From Clitoria ternatea (taxonomy: Eukaryota > Streptophyta > Magnoliopsida > Fabales > Fabaceae), in contig CM075669.1 of NCBI GenBank assembly GCA_037962975.1, positions 88,456,001-88,520,000 on the forward strand: a stretch of 64,000 nt of DNA, written 5' to 3'. Numbering within the stretch: position 1 is the first letter of the stretch; each line of letters opens with the position of its first letter. Both the position numbers and the translations under genes were made by a program. Shown in pieces: positions 12,541 to 24,356 of this stretch. The notes beneath the pieces were generated by a model. It saw nothing but the letters and a program-made list of their open reading frames with translations. It had not been told where the DNA came from and made no database searches.

Positions 12541-14263
12541 AAATTCCTAGTAGAGTATTTGTTGTGATCAATAAGAAAGCAGCACAAGCTGGTAACTTGA
12601 TCGAAAGTAAGTGTGAAATACTCAGAAATTTTGTTCATGTTATTTATGATTCGGGTGCTATCCATTCTTTCATATCTGAGGATTGTGTGCGATAATTGTG
12701 ATTGCCCGTGAATTTAATGAAAAGAGCCCTTGTGGTTTCTACTCCAACCGGTACTTGTCTTAGATTAGTTAATCATTGTGACAATGTTGACATGCTCCTA
12801 GAAGGGAGAAGATTTACTACTTATTTCATATGTTTACCTGTGAAAGGCTTAAAGATTATTCTTGGCATGGATTGGCTTTCTGCCAATAAAGTCATGGTTG
12901 ACTGTGAACAAAGAACTATCATCTTCCTTTCTCCAAGCATTGGGAAATTTAAGATACAAGGTATAACTCAACTTTGCATGCTATTATCTCTTGGTGATGG
13001 GACTAATGGTCCCAATCCCCTTAGTATTCTGATGGTGTCTAAATTTTTAAATGTGCTTCCTGAAGAGGTACCCGGTTTTCCACCTCTACAGGAGGTTGAA
13101 TTCACTATTGATCTTGTTCCTGGTGCAGAACCTGTTTCTATGGCTCCTTGTAGAATATCTCTTATAGAGCTAGCTGAACTGAAAAAGCAGGTTGAGGAAC
13201 TGCTTGAGAAAGAATTTGTTTGACCTAGTGTATCACCCTTGGGAGTTCCTGTCTTATTGGTGAAATAAAGGATAGAGCTATGCGGTTATGTGTTGATTAC
13301 CGCTAATTAAATATGATGACAATCAAGAATAGATATCATCTTCCTCGTATTGACGATTTGTTGGATCAATTTAAAAGTGTTATGGTATTCTCAAAGATCA
13401 ATTTATGTTTTGGCTATCACTAAATTTGGGTAAAGACCAAGGATGTTTCGAAAACTGCCTTCAGAACGCGATATAGCCATTATGAATATGTTGCGATGCC
13501 ATTTGGAGTGACTAGTGCTTCTGTTGTATTCATGGACTACATGAATCGTATCTTTCATGAGTATCTCGATCGATTCATGGTGGTATTCATTGATGACATC
13601 TTGGTGTATTCCAAGAGTCGCAAAGAACATGATGAACACTTACGGGTAATGTTGAACATGCTTAGGGAGAATCAGCTTTATGCTAAGCTCTCTAAATACA
13701 AATTCTGGTTAGATAGTGTCCAATTTCTTGGACATGTGATATCTGAAAAGGGTTCTGTTGATTCTTCTAAGATTGAGGCGATTATGGCATGGTCTAGACC
13801 TACGTTTGCTACGAAAATTAGAAGTTTTCTTGGTCTTGCCGGTTATTACCGAAGGTTCATTGAAGCATTTTCTTATTTTACTAGACCCTTGACGAAGCTG
13901 ACTAGGAAAAACCAACCCTTTGTGTGGAATATCGAATATGAGAAAAGTTTTAATGAACTGAAAATGAGACTCACGTGTGCGCCTATTTTGGCATTGCCTG
14001 ATTTGCAAGAAGATTTTGTAGTGTATTGCGATGCTTCCAAGCATGGTCTTGGATGTGTGTTGATGAAGAAGGAATGCATTATAACTTATGCTTCACGCTA
14101 ATTGAGACCTCATGAGGTTAACTACCCTAATCATGACTTGGAGATGGTAGCGGTTGTTTTTGCCTTGAAAATTTAGCGTTATTACCTATATGGTTCAAGG
14201 TTTGTGGTCTTTAGTGATCATAAAAGCTTGAAATACCTTTTTGATCTGAAAGAATTGAATATG
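12541..14263 (+). pseudogene. element A pol, part 1: PRO, RT, RNase H
   Basis: The aspartic protease is at about 12640-12900 (YDSGAIHSFIS, then ILGMDWLSANKVMVDC). RT runs from about 13040 (LPEEVPGFPPLQEVEF) through KKQVEELLEKEFV, then crosses stops and shifts at about 13220-13490. It resumes with MPFGVTSAS and the catalytic VVFIDDILVYS (about 13580). RNase H follows (YCDASKHGLGCVLM near 14020, then SDHKSLKYLF near 14215). Stops lie at about 12693, 13221, 14099 and 14174. The sequence stops at ELNM exactly where solo LTR F begins. The domain order PRO-RT-RH matches Ty3/gypsy and excludes copia. It is non-functional. Confidence 0.85.
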
Positions 14264-15813
14264 TGTTGGCCCGTCGGTTGTAACCGGGCTTTGTGAATTG
14301 GCAAGCGCACCAATCGTTTGTAGTTTTCGAAATTTAGATATCGTTCCACTGGGATTGAAAGTCCAATAACAACAGTAATCTTCTATTTACTATGGTAAAT
14401 ATGAAGGAAATTATGAACAAAAGAATGATTTATGTACAGTTTATACAATATTCACAAGATAGCATGGTTGAGTGATTCATAGGATAAAAAGAAAATAAAA
14501 TCTATCTAAAAAGTTGAGTTGTAACCTAGAATAGGTAAGATACTTGAGATAAACACAGATAAACAAATTATGTTGGAAATTGGATCCCTAATCTAGAATA
14601 ACAATGAGGAACTCAAAACATGCATGTTTTATCATCAAGTTTCATGTCATTGCAGCTTAAAATCATTATAACCGATCCCTCGTGATATAAATTCTAAGAA
14701 TTCACCGTAAAGTCCGATCCCTCGTGAGCTTTCTCAGTAAAAACTTGCATTAAGACCTGGCCTTATGGCAACAATGGTTAACAACCCCTATAGAATTGAG
14801 ATACCAAGGGTATTCCAACTTTTTACTTTCGTCAAAACAAGTTTCAATACGGCATAAATAATCATTCTCCCGTTTGACATTTACACTAATAAAACCAGTT
14901 TCGATACACATGAAAATCATTCTCCCGTTTGACGTTCATATTAATAAAAGGTTGAAATACTAACATGGACTTGAATCATAAACATGCAGAGGTCGAATTC
15001 ACAATATTATACTCAATAGATTAGTTCACCAATTCCAACATAAACAGATTAGTTACACATGGTAAAAGTAAAAACAACACTTACAGAGTTTGACATTACG
15101 AAGAAGACGATGGAAACTTCACGATACAACGATCACAATACACCGAAACACACTTAAGTATCTAGAAAACTATTCTAGAACTACAACTCACAAAAGAAGT
15201 ACTCAAAGTCGAGCACAAGAGAGAAGAGAAGAGAAGTGTATGGAATGGGATGCTATGAATGGTGTTGGATGGCCCTATTTATAGGGCTGAGCAAGGGTGC
15301 TGACGCTACGCGTCCCTGTGACGCTACGCGTCAGATCCCTGACTCAGCCTCCATTAAACACTTGATAATGGCCACTTTCAATAATTAATCTTGATCATGC
15401 CTGGCCACTTGGACATGTTTCCACGAGTTTTTGGCCATTTATGCTGATTGGGGTGGCCCTTGGGCTGAGTGGAGTGCCCATTATTGGGTCCAAGTGGGGT
15501 GGTTGGCCAAAAGTTGGAGTGGAGACCACGCAGCACTGACGCTACGCATGGCTGTGATGCGTAGCGTCAGCATCAAAAATAGCACCTGATGCTACGCGTG
15601 GGGTGAGGCTACGCGTCAGCTCCTCCTGTGTAATTTTCTCTTGATTTCTTAACTTTTTTACTGCAAAACTAGAGAAAATTGATCAAGGGCAGATTATTTC
15701 CAACAACATTCATTTATTGAATTTAAATCCTAATTTTCTAACAAATTAAACTAATTTTTATAATTTTTATGAAATTTTTATTTTAGATTTTATTGAAAAT
15801 TTGAGGACTAACA
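14264..15813 (-). mobile_element. solo LTR F with 5-bp target duplication
   Basis: A 1550-bp insertion begins TGTTGG and ends CTAACA, flanked by ATATG on both sides (14259-14263 and 15814-15818). Removing it and one ATATG joins ELNM to RQRRW in the RNase H of element A, so both borders are exact. It encodes no retrotransposon protein and has no internal region, so it is a solo LTR or a very short non-autonomous element. TATAAATA on the minus strand (15276-15283) suggests minus orientation. GACGCTACGCGTC-type palindromes occur near 15300-15335 and 15537-15620. Confidence 0.85.
15276..15283 (-). promoter_or_regulatory. TATA box candidate in solo LTR F
   Basis: TATAAATA on the minus strand sits inside a short palindrome (CCCTATTTATAGGG) and is followed downstream by pyrimidine-rich sequence. 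It is used here only to guess LTR orientation. Confidence 0.4.
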
Positions 15814-15818
15814 ATATG

Positions 15819-16214
15819 CGTCAAAGGAGATGGATAAAATCTCTAAAGGACTATGATTTTGAATTGAAGTATCATCCAAGAAAGGCTAATGTGGTTGCAG
15901 ATGCCCTCAACAGGAAGTCCTTACATGTATCAGCCATGATGGTCAAAGAACTTAAATTGATTGAGGAATTTCAGAATTTGAATGTTGGGACCGAATTTCA
16001 ATCTTCCAAGAAATTATGTTTTTCTACTTTAAAGGTATGTAACAAATTTCTTGAGCTTGTGAAAAGGAAACAAATGGATGACAAATATCTAAATGAAATG
16101 AGAAAACCCCAAGAAGGTGGAAAGAATTTATTCTTTGTTAAGGGTGTTAATGGCCTATGACGTGTAAAAGGTCGCATGTATGTACCTTCTTTCGGTGATT
16201 TAAGGAGTACGTTA
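15819..16214 (+). pseudogene. element A pol, part 2: end of RNase H and start of integrase linker
   Basis: This continues part 1 after the solo LTR. RQRRWIKSLKDYDFELKYH and NVVADALNRK give the last RNase H Asp, followed by the RNase H-integrase linker (ELKLIEEFQNLNVG) and RMYVPSFGDLRSTL. A stop lies at about 16158. The sequence breaks at ACGTTA, where Sirevirus E is inserted. The frame resumes at 25689 with LEQAHKS, so the integrase zinc-binding His region was cut in two. Confidence 0.85.
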
Positions 16215-17542
16215 TGTTAATCAAGTGGCCTCAATACTCAAGAGGGGGGGTGAATTGAGTTTTAAAACTTTTCTTGGAATGCCTTTGAAATTTGTTCCTT
16301 TTTCACAAGTTAAGTGTTGGTGCAAGAGATAGTGAGTATAATGCAAGAAATAGTGCTAGACAAAGGATAAATGTTATTAAGGCAATTTGTCAAACACTTG
16401 GTATGCAGTACTTTAAAACTAGTTATTCAAGCAAGTTTAAGAGTGAAAACACAATCAATATTAACAATCCAGCCAGATGCAATATATAAGTGCAAGAGGA
16501 TAAGGGAGAAGAGCTTGCAAACCAATTTAACGAGTTCCACCAACCCGGTGTATGTCTCGCCTTCAAGCAACCCACTTGAAGGATTCCACTATTGAAGATT
16601 TGAGATACAAGCTTTGAGCAATTGTCTCCTAGTGTCCCACACTCAAGAACCCAATTCTCACAAACAAAAGGCAACCTACCCAATCTCACAATCTCTCAAT
16701 ATCCCAAAGGTTAAACCCCAACCTTTATAACCACTCAACCTAGTGTGAAATTTGGTGTTTGATGTTTGTGTTTACAAGCAATATACTCTCTCAATAAAGT
16801 GGATAAGCAAATGAAGAGCTCTCATAATTTCTAACTCTCAACAAGAGAGGATATACAAGTTCTAAGCTCAAGAATTCAGAATATACAAATAAACTAAACT
16901 CACTAAGCACAAATATAAGTAAAGATTGATTGCCTCTTGTTGTTGTCTCTTGTGCTTGAGTTAGGGATCCATTTATAGAGCCTTGAAGGTCCTCATAGCC
17001 GTTGTGCATCATGGTTCTAGCTTATCTCTGCGTATAGTGGGTTATGGGTCTTTATTTCCCACCTAAATCTGTCTTTTTAGTGATATTTTTCATTACTTGA
17101 ATCGATTCATTAGTATATGAATCGATTCACATAGTTCTGTTTTGGGCATTTTAAATTTCAACCACTTGCGAATCGATTCATGCTTGGTGTGAATCGATTC
17201 ATAACTTGCTATTTTGAGTTTTTGAGACTTCCAGGCTTTTGAATCGATTCATACGTGTAAGAATCGATTCATGCATTGCTGTTTGGTGCTTTTCCATGCT
17301 CTTTGATATTTCCTTGATATATTTTAAGTCATGGTTCGTTTCCTTGATCTTCATGCATTGCTTTCTTGATTCTTTTGATCATTTGGGAGTGTTGTCTTCA
17401 TGATTTCTTGAACCTTTGATTTGGGTACATGCAATGTGTTATTTTGTTTTGTTTACTTCACTTGTTTTTGATCCATGGATGATGTTCTTTTTGTTATTAG
17501 ATACTTGTCATTATCAAAACCTGTCTACAACATGCAAATACA
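16215..17542 (-). repeat. 3' LTR of element E
   Basis: It matches 24357-25683 base for base apart from scattered changes, for example GGGGGGG for GGGGGG near 16243. It carries three close pairs of GAATCGATTC palindromes (about 17098-17265) and a minus-strand TATAAAT (16972-16978). It ends ATACA next to the polypurine tract. Confidence 0.92.
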
Positions 17543-17777
17543 TTCTCCCCCTTTTTGATAATAACAACCAATGGCCATCTCTTGGGGTGTTAGCATTTAT
17601 ATTTAAGTAACAATGAGAAAGAACCACGTGTTGAAAAATTTCAAGTTTTTAGAACAGAGTGTGTCTCCCCCTTTGTTATTGAATCATTGCATTTAATTAT
17701 ATTCATCTGATCATACATTACTCTTATTACTCTCCCCTTTAGAAAAGTATTCAATGTCTAATATCTCTCCCCCTTTG
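17543..17777 (-). repeat. multiple polypurine tracts of element E
   Basis: Four near-copies of an AAAGGGGGAGA-type tract on the minus strand lie at 17543-17556, 17664-17677, 17731-17740 and 17765-17777. The first abuts the 3' LTR and is the presumed plus-strand primer site. Repeated tracts upstream of the 3' LTR are a known hallmark of Sireviruses. The remaining spacer to 18013 shows nothing else. Confidence 0.8.
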
Positions 17778-18013
17778 TCATTATCAAAAACAATATAAGC
17801 TCTAGGAAAGAAAAGGAAATAAACATTGCATAATTAAAGAGTAATAACCAGCAAACGCAATCATGAGAATTAATAACAAAGTGCTAAAATTCAATCAAAA
17901 CCATAACAATGAGAGAAAGCCTCAGAAGGGAAACAAAGTCTAAACAAGATAACCATAAAGCATAACAATGTCAAGCAAAATATAGAAAAGAAGGCCAACT
18001 AAGGCTGATGGAA

Positions 18014-19069
18014 TTAGAGGCTGAAGATTTGGGTAGCAAGTTCTGTGTAGTGTTCCTCCATGTTTGCTTCGAGTTTATCAATCCTTGTGTTGATATTGGC
18101 TTCCATAGCATCAAGACGATGATCCATATGAGCAGTGAGTCATGCAAACAAGTCATCAGAAGGTGCAGTAGGTGCAGGAGGAGGAGGAGGAGCATCAACA
18201 TCTTCTTCATTAGCAGCTAGGTGTGGGCGGCGAAGAATTTCCCATATTCCAAACCTTTCAATGATTCCCATTTTGTTGAGATGGGTTTTGCCGAGTAGTC
18301 CTTCGCTTCTAACGGATTCTTTGAATTTATTGTTGAGATTTACCTTGAAGTGATGAAGAAGTTTGGTCATGAAAACGACATATGGGAGGTGAGTGAGATT
18401 CCTTGCTTCAAGCATGTGATGTCTTATCATATTTATCCAGTTGATTTCCTTGTTGTTTATGATTACCCACATGAGAAGAATTTGAGTCTCACTGACTCTT
18501 GAATTGTTGCTTCCTAATGGTAGAAGGATCTTCACAATGAAGTAGTGAAGCAAGCGATGGTCAACTCAAAGTGTGCCAACGGTGCTTGTGGTAGAAGAGG
18601 GAAGATTGAAGAATGTTCTTGCTTTAAGAGGATTGAAGTTCCATGATGGAGATGGTTCTTTGCCAAAGAAGTGGGCATTGTTAAAGGGAAGCTTGCTAAC
18701 TTGATTCATGACTTCATTATCAAGAACCATGGTGACACCTTTCACTTTGGCATAGTATCGATCATCTTGTAGGCGCAAAGTTAAATAGAAAGCCCAGATC
18801 AATTCAGGATAGATATAGGTGGACTCAAGTATGAGAAATCCAATAAGTTGTTGTTGATTGAGAATATCAAGCAGAGGAAAGTTGGAGGATTCAAAGTAAG
18901 GAAGATCTAGTCAGTGTGTAGGAATGAGAAGTTTTTCAAAAAAAGTCTCCAAGTAAGTTTCCAATTCCTTTTGGGTGGAGAAAAGTCTGATAAGATTTGA
19001 ATGTTGAGGCGCGGAGGACCCTGCAATGTTGGCCCTTTGTTTCTTCCTTGGGTGGGATGATGAAGCCAT
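18014..19069 (-). pseudogene. element E extra 3' ORF (env-like position, function unknown)
   Basis: A 352-codon reading frame downstream of pol, in the same direction. The start at 19069 gives MASSSHPRKKQRAN; it ends with TAA at 18014. It holds a basic N-terminus, a region with LIWAFYLTLRLQDDRYYAKVKG and NMIRHHMLEARN, a proline run (DAPPPPPAPTAP, near 18165), and a heptad-like C-terminal helix (HMDHRLDAMEANINTRIDKLEANMEE). Three in-frame TGA stops interrupt it (about 18908, 18563 and 18137). Position and layout match the extra ORF of SIRE-type elements, sometimes called env-like. I see no signal peptide or convincing membrane segment, so envelope function is not supported. Confidence 0.75.
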
Positions 19070-19558
19070 GAGATTTGGGTGGGTTATTGGAGATGAGTTT
19101 AGAGAGAGAAGGGAGTTTTTAGAGAGAAGGAGGAGAAAAATGAAGTTGAAAGATTTGAAGAATCTAGAAACTAAACCAAAAATTGTCAAATTTAAGCAAT
19201 TTTTCACGCATGAATCAATTCATAGATACGCATGAATCGATTCATAACTTGCTGTTTTGAAGGATTTTTTGGTTCCAGGGGTTTGAATCGATGCACCCAT
19301 TCGTGTGAATCGATTCAAGACTTGCTGTCTTGAAGATTTTTGGGTTCCAGGGGCATGAATAGATTCATTTATTGTAGGTAACATATTTGGTCATTGAAAT
19401 CTTTAATTTTGGGATTCTATTGGCCTTCTCACTCAATCAAATATTCATACTCAAGAATTATAAGCTTCATTATGCATTCAATCAAATTTCACACTTTATT
19501 CAAATCTCATGCTTAAGAATAGGAATTTATCTAATTACAAGGGTAGTCAAATATCTCA
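19070..19558. repeat. spacer between E pol and the extra ORF, with GAATCGATTC palindromes
   Basis: Non-coding. From about 19205 to 19375 there are five variants of TGAATCGATTCA in pairs, interleaved with AACTTGCTGTTTTGA-like phrases. The same word and the same flanking phrase occur in the LTRs of this element (for example near 17180-17240). Nothing else is visible. Confidence 0.75.
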
Positions 19559-22500
19559 CTAGTAAATATTGGACATCTTTAAAATTCCTAATTCCCTCAT
19601 AATGTTTATGAATTGTTCTTTTTCAAGAGGTTTTGTGAATATGTCAACTAATTGCTTAGAGGTTTTAACATGTTCAAGCACGCAATCACCCTTTAACACA
19701 TGATCTCTAATGAAATGGTGTTTAACCTCAATATGTTTGGTTCTAGAATGCATCACAGGATTCTTTGAAATATTTATAGCACTTGTATTATCACATATAA
19801 GAGGCACATGGTCTAATATAACACCAAAATCTATAAGTTGTTGCCTCATCCAAAGAATTTGAGCACAACAACTACCAGCTGCAACATATTCTGCCTCAGC
19901 TATGGACAGTGCAACACTCACTTGTTTCTTGTTATGCCAAGATGCAAGAGAACTACCGAGCAAGTGACAAGTACCACTAGTGCTTTTCCTATCAAGTTTA
20001 CATCCTACAAAGTTAGAATCAGAGTAACCAACAAGAGTGCATTCAACCCCTTTGGGGTACCATAAACCAACATCTTGAGATCCAACCAAGTATTTCATTA
20101 TTCGTTTTACAGCAGTCAAATATGATTCTTTTGGACATGCTTGATATCTTGCACACATATATACGACAAACATTATGTCTGGTCTACTCACAGCAAGATA
20201 GAGCAAAGATCTAATCATACCTCGATATTTGGTAATTTCCACATCTTTACCTTTCTCGTCTTTGTCCAAGTAGCAAGATGTGCTCATAGGGGTGGCAATT
20301 TCATTTTCCTTGTCCATATTGAATTTCCTAAGCAATTCCTTGTAGTATTTAGATTGACTAATGAATGTACCTTCTTTTATTTGCTTAATTTGTAGCCCAA
20401 GGAAGAATGTAAGCTCTCCCATCATGGACATTTCAAATTCATCTTGCATTAACTTAGCAAACTCTTTGCCAAGTATTTCATTAGTGGAACCAAGGATAAT
20501 GTCATCCACATATACTTGGACCAATAGCATGTCATTCTTTTTGTGCTTGATGAATAGTGTTGTGTTAACCTTTCCTCTTTTAAAATTGTTTTCTAAAAGA
20601 AATTTGCTTAGTCTTTCATACCAAGCTCTTGGAGCTTGTTTCAAACCATATAAAGCTTTTCTTAGTTTGAAAACATGATTTGGAAATTGATAGTTTTCAA
20701 AACCAGGAGGTTGATCAACATATACTTCTTCTTAAATGTATCCATTCAAGAAAGCACTCTTAACATCCATTTGGTACAATTTGAAATCTCTACAACATGC
20801 AAAGGCTAACAATAGTTTAATAGCTTCTAACCTAGCTACGAGAGCATACGTTTCTTCATAGTCTATGCCCTCTTCTTGATTATAACCCTTAGCAACTAAC
20901 CTAGCTATGTTTCTAGTGATTATTCCATTTTCATCTAACTTGTTCCTAAATGCCTATTTATTACCTATTATTTGGTGATCATTGGGTCTTGGCACAAGTT
21001 CCCAAACTTTATTTCTTTCAAATTGGTTTAATTCTTCTTGCATGGCCAACATCCAATGTTCATCAATAATATCCTCATTTATATCTTTGGGTTCTATTTG
21101 TGATACAAAAGCTAAGTGATTGCATGCATTTCTGATAGCGTTTCTAGTACTTACAACTTTTGTTATTTCACCTATGATATTGTCCAAGGGGTGATTCTTT
21201 ACGGTGATCCACTCCTTTTGTTGAGATTCGTCATTTTGTGTTGTTTCTCCTTCATTTTTGTTTTCTCTTTCACTTTTGTTTTCTCCTTCACTTTTGTTTT
21301 CTCCTTCATCTTCCAAGTTCATTTCTTGGAAGGTGCCTACAAGATCATCAATTTCCTTTCTTAGAGGATTTTGGTTAAGTTTATTAAATTTGACATGTAT
21401 AGATTCTTCAATTGTACATGTTCATTTGTTAAAGAGTCGATATGCTTTACTAGTGGATGAATAACCTAAGAATATTGCTTCATCATATTTTGCATCGAAT
21501 TTACCTAGATTTTCCTTTCCATTGTTTAAAACAAAACATTTGCATCCAAATACATGAAAATAAGAAATGTTTGGTTTTCGTCCTTTGTAAAGCTCATAGG
21601 GGATTTTCTTTAAAATAGGCCTTATCAAACATCGGTTCATAATATGGCAAGCGGTATTTACCGCATCGGCCCAAAAATATTTCACAATATTACTTTCATT
21701 TAGCATAGTTCTTGCGAGCTCCGCTAAAGATCGATTTTTCCTTCCAACAACCCCATTTTGTTGTGGAGTTCTTGGAGCCGAAAAATTATGTTCAATGCCA
21801 AATTTTTCACAAAACTTTTCAAAAGATTGATTTTCAAATTCTCCCCCATGATCCGTTCGAATGGATGCTATCTTTAAGTTTTGTTCATTTTGGATGAGCT
21901 TGGCAAGTTTCTTAAATGCATGATATGCTTCATGTTTATGAGTAAGAAACAATGTCCATGTATACCTAGAGTAATCATCCACAATCACAAGACTATAATA
22001 GTTTCCACCAAAACTTTTGATTTTTGAGGGTCCAAATAAATCCATGTGTAAAAGTTGTAAAGGTCTAGTTGTTGAAACAATATTTTTGGCTTGAAAAAAA
22101 CCTTTACTTGTTTTTCTTTTTGGTAAGCATCACAAAATTTGTTTTTAAATTTCAGCTTTGGTAAACCAATCACTAAATCTTTTGAAACAAGTTTGTTTAG
22201 ATGGTCTATATGAATGTGAGCAATTCTTCTATGCCATAGCCATGATTCATCTTCTTTAGTTAAGAAGCATTGCACATCATTTGAAGCAAGACAATCTAGA
22301 TTAATCATATAGATATTATCAACTCTTTGACCAATGAACTTTATTTTCTTGTTTAATTTGTTTTCAATTATGCAACAGTTTGATTCAAAAACAATTTTAT
22401 AGCCCTTATCATATAATTGACTAATGCTAAGCAAATTATGTTTAAGTCCCTCAACATACAAAACATCATTTATAGAAGTGGAAGAATTTTTACCAACATT

Positions 22501-22929
22501 TCCAATTCCTAGTATTCTTCCCTTTGTGTTATCTCCATAGGTAACAAATCCTTTACTTTGTGGAATAAATGATATGAACTTACTTTCATCTCCAGTCATG
22601 TGTTTCGAACACCCACTATCCAAGTACCAATGGGTGTTACTTGCTTTAAAGCATACCTACAAAACATGTTAAGTTAGAGAACTTGGTACCCGTTTTATGT
22701 TAGGTCCTTGTAGGTTAGTTTGAGGTAATGTTCCTTTAGGAACCCATAATTTTCTCACAACCTTTGGCCCTAGTTTTCTAACATTACAATTAGAAGCACT
22801 GTGTCCTTTAAAACCACAATAATTAAATTTCATGAAAGGTAATCCATTTTTACTAGATGGTATAAAGAAGTTCTTATAGTTCTTTTGTTTCTTATAGCTA
22901 TTGAAACCTAATCCAGTTTTATCAAACAT
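19559..22929 (-). pseudogene. element E pol: PRO, INT, RT, RNase H
   Basis: Reading right to left: a knuckle-like region (YCGFKGHSASNC, about 22800), copia protease (MDSGCSKHMTGD, 22623), the pre-integrase zinc region (WLWHRRIAHI), integrase (MDLFGPSK, IRTDHGGEFEN), RT (QVYVDDIILGS, about 20520) and RNase H (ending at 19559, with DRKSTSGTCHLLG and ALSIAEAEYVAA). The last 361 codons, the RT end plus RNase H, are open. Breaks are a frameshift near 22085 between the protease/pre-integrase frame and the integrase frame, and stops at about 21419, 20954, 20731 and between 22669 and 22626. The third catalytic residue of integrase is Gly, not Glu (VVGRKN, codon 21743-21745). A Glu/Asn/Lys repeat (EGENKSE) lies near 21300. 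Confidence 0.88.
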
Positions 22930-22942
22930 GCATCTTTGATTT

Positions 22943-24301
22943 TCAAGTTACATTCAAATTATCTCTACCATTAGTAAACTTCTCTAAGGTTTTATTTAAG
23001 TCTAAGACCTTCGTTTCTAGGATGTCACATTTCTTTACAAAATTAAAAGGATTATTCTTGGAGCATGCTTGAACATTTGCAACTTCTTTTTTCAAAAATT
23101 CATTTTCTTTATTAATTTCTACTAGATGCATTTCAAGAGTATCAATAGTCTTTCTAGATAATTTATGTTTATTAAAAACCTTTATAAATTTATCATACAA
23201 TTCTTCAAGAGCATCAAGTAGTTCTTCTTTATCTAAGTCATGAAAATTTACCTCATTGTCTTCATCTTGGTGATTGGCCATGAGGCAAAGGTTTGCTTCT
23301 TCATTTTCTGACTCGTCTGAGCTACTTACTTTGTTGTCATCCCATACGATATATGCTCTTCTCTTTCCCTTTCTATCTTTGTTTTTCTTCTTTAGATAAT
23401 CTATCTTGAAGTGTCCTTCCTTTCCACATTCAAAACAGTTTGGTGAAGAAGAGTTTTCATTAGAGGTAGGTTTCTTACCTTGAGATTTGAAGCCCTTTTG
23501 GAATCGTTTATTCCTCATGAATTTCCTGAAACGTTTCACAAACAATCCAAATTCTTCTTCTTCATCAAGCTTACTACCGAATTCTTCTTTATTGATAGAA
23601 GTGGCCTTGAGAGCTAGACCTTTCTTCTTGGAAGATTTTTCTTCCTCTTCCGCCATCCTTAATTCTTTCAATTCTTGTTCCTGTTCTTGTAACTTACCAA
23701 ATAGTGTAGCAAGAGACATTTCATTGATGGCTGTGACTAGAGGTTGCCATTCCCTGGTGAGACTTTTTAACACTTTATGAATAAGTTCTTTGTTAGTGTA
23801 AGTCTTCCCAAGAGTAATGAGATGATTTATAATAAGTGTGAACCTCTTTTGCATATCAACAATTGCTTCTCTAGAATTTAATCTAAAGCTATCATATTGA
23901 CTAGTTAAGGTACTAATCTTAGAGTCTTTGACATCACTTATACCTTCATGGGTTATTTGTAAGGTATCCCACATATCCTTGGCGGATTTACATGTTACTA
24001 CTCTAAAGAATTCATCAGGGCCTAAAGCTAAAGTGATTAGATTTTTGGCTTTATAGTTATATTAGACTTTCTTTTCTTCTTCGCTAGTCTAATCATCCAT
24101 CAACTTTTCTACTTGCTTACCATCTATAGTATGCATTGGTACAAAAGGACCATTTTCAATGGCATTCCAAACTTTTAAGTCTATAGATTACACAAAGATT
24201 TTTATTCTTTCTTTCCAAAAAGCACAACCCTCACCATTGAAAGCGGGAGGTCTATTTGTGGCACCACCCTCAGGAAAAAGATTTATAGAATTTGAGGCCA
24301 T
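22943..24301 (-). pseudogene. element E gag (UBN2-type capsid), decayed
   Basis: The start at 24301 gives MASNSINLFPEGG. The capsid core is clear (FWKERIKIFV, MWDTLQITHEG, SKISTLTSQYDSFRL, MQKRFTLIINHLITLGK), and a zinc knuckle near 23440 reads CFECGKEGHFKIDY, the last Cys replaced by Tyr. A long Asn/Lys/Glu-rich coiled-coil tail (LEMHLVEINKENEFLKKEV) is typical of Sirevirus gag. From 23974 down to 22943 the frame is open for 343 codons. Three stops lie upstream (about 24188, 24092 and 24062), two in Gln positions and one in a Trp position by family comparison, all explainable as C-to-T or G-to-A. Pol is in a different frame, so a shift separates the two. Confidence 0.85.
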
Positions 24302-24342
24302 TGTTCTCTTGAAGCTGTTAAGCTTGATCTACCAAGAGTCAA

Positions 24343-24354
24343 GCTCTGATACCA
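24343..24354 (-). other. primer binding site of element E
   Basis: On the minus strand this reads TGGTATCAGAGC, the perfect complement-type site for initiator tRNA-Met, 2 bp inside the 5' LTR boundary. Confidence 0.9.
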
Positions 24355-24356
24355 CT

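Noticed and set aside
12039..12665. Minus-strand frame of 208 codons opposite element A gag.
   Set aside because: It overlaps the Gly/His/Asn-rich gag tail in antisense; composition (Ile/Thr/Ser runs) is the reverse reading of that low-complexity sequence.
15298..15625. Regular GACGCTACGCGTC words, considered as a CRISPR-like array or an integration-site array.
   Set aside because: Spacing is irregular, the words are palindromic and imperfect, and the sequence lies within an LTR with a clean TSD in a plant genome.
17098..17270. GAATCGATTC repeats with unique spacers, considered as a CRISPR array.
   Set aside because: Repeats are about 10 bp, spacers vary from 10 to 45 bp, and the array is duplicated with the LTR; not CRISPR.
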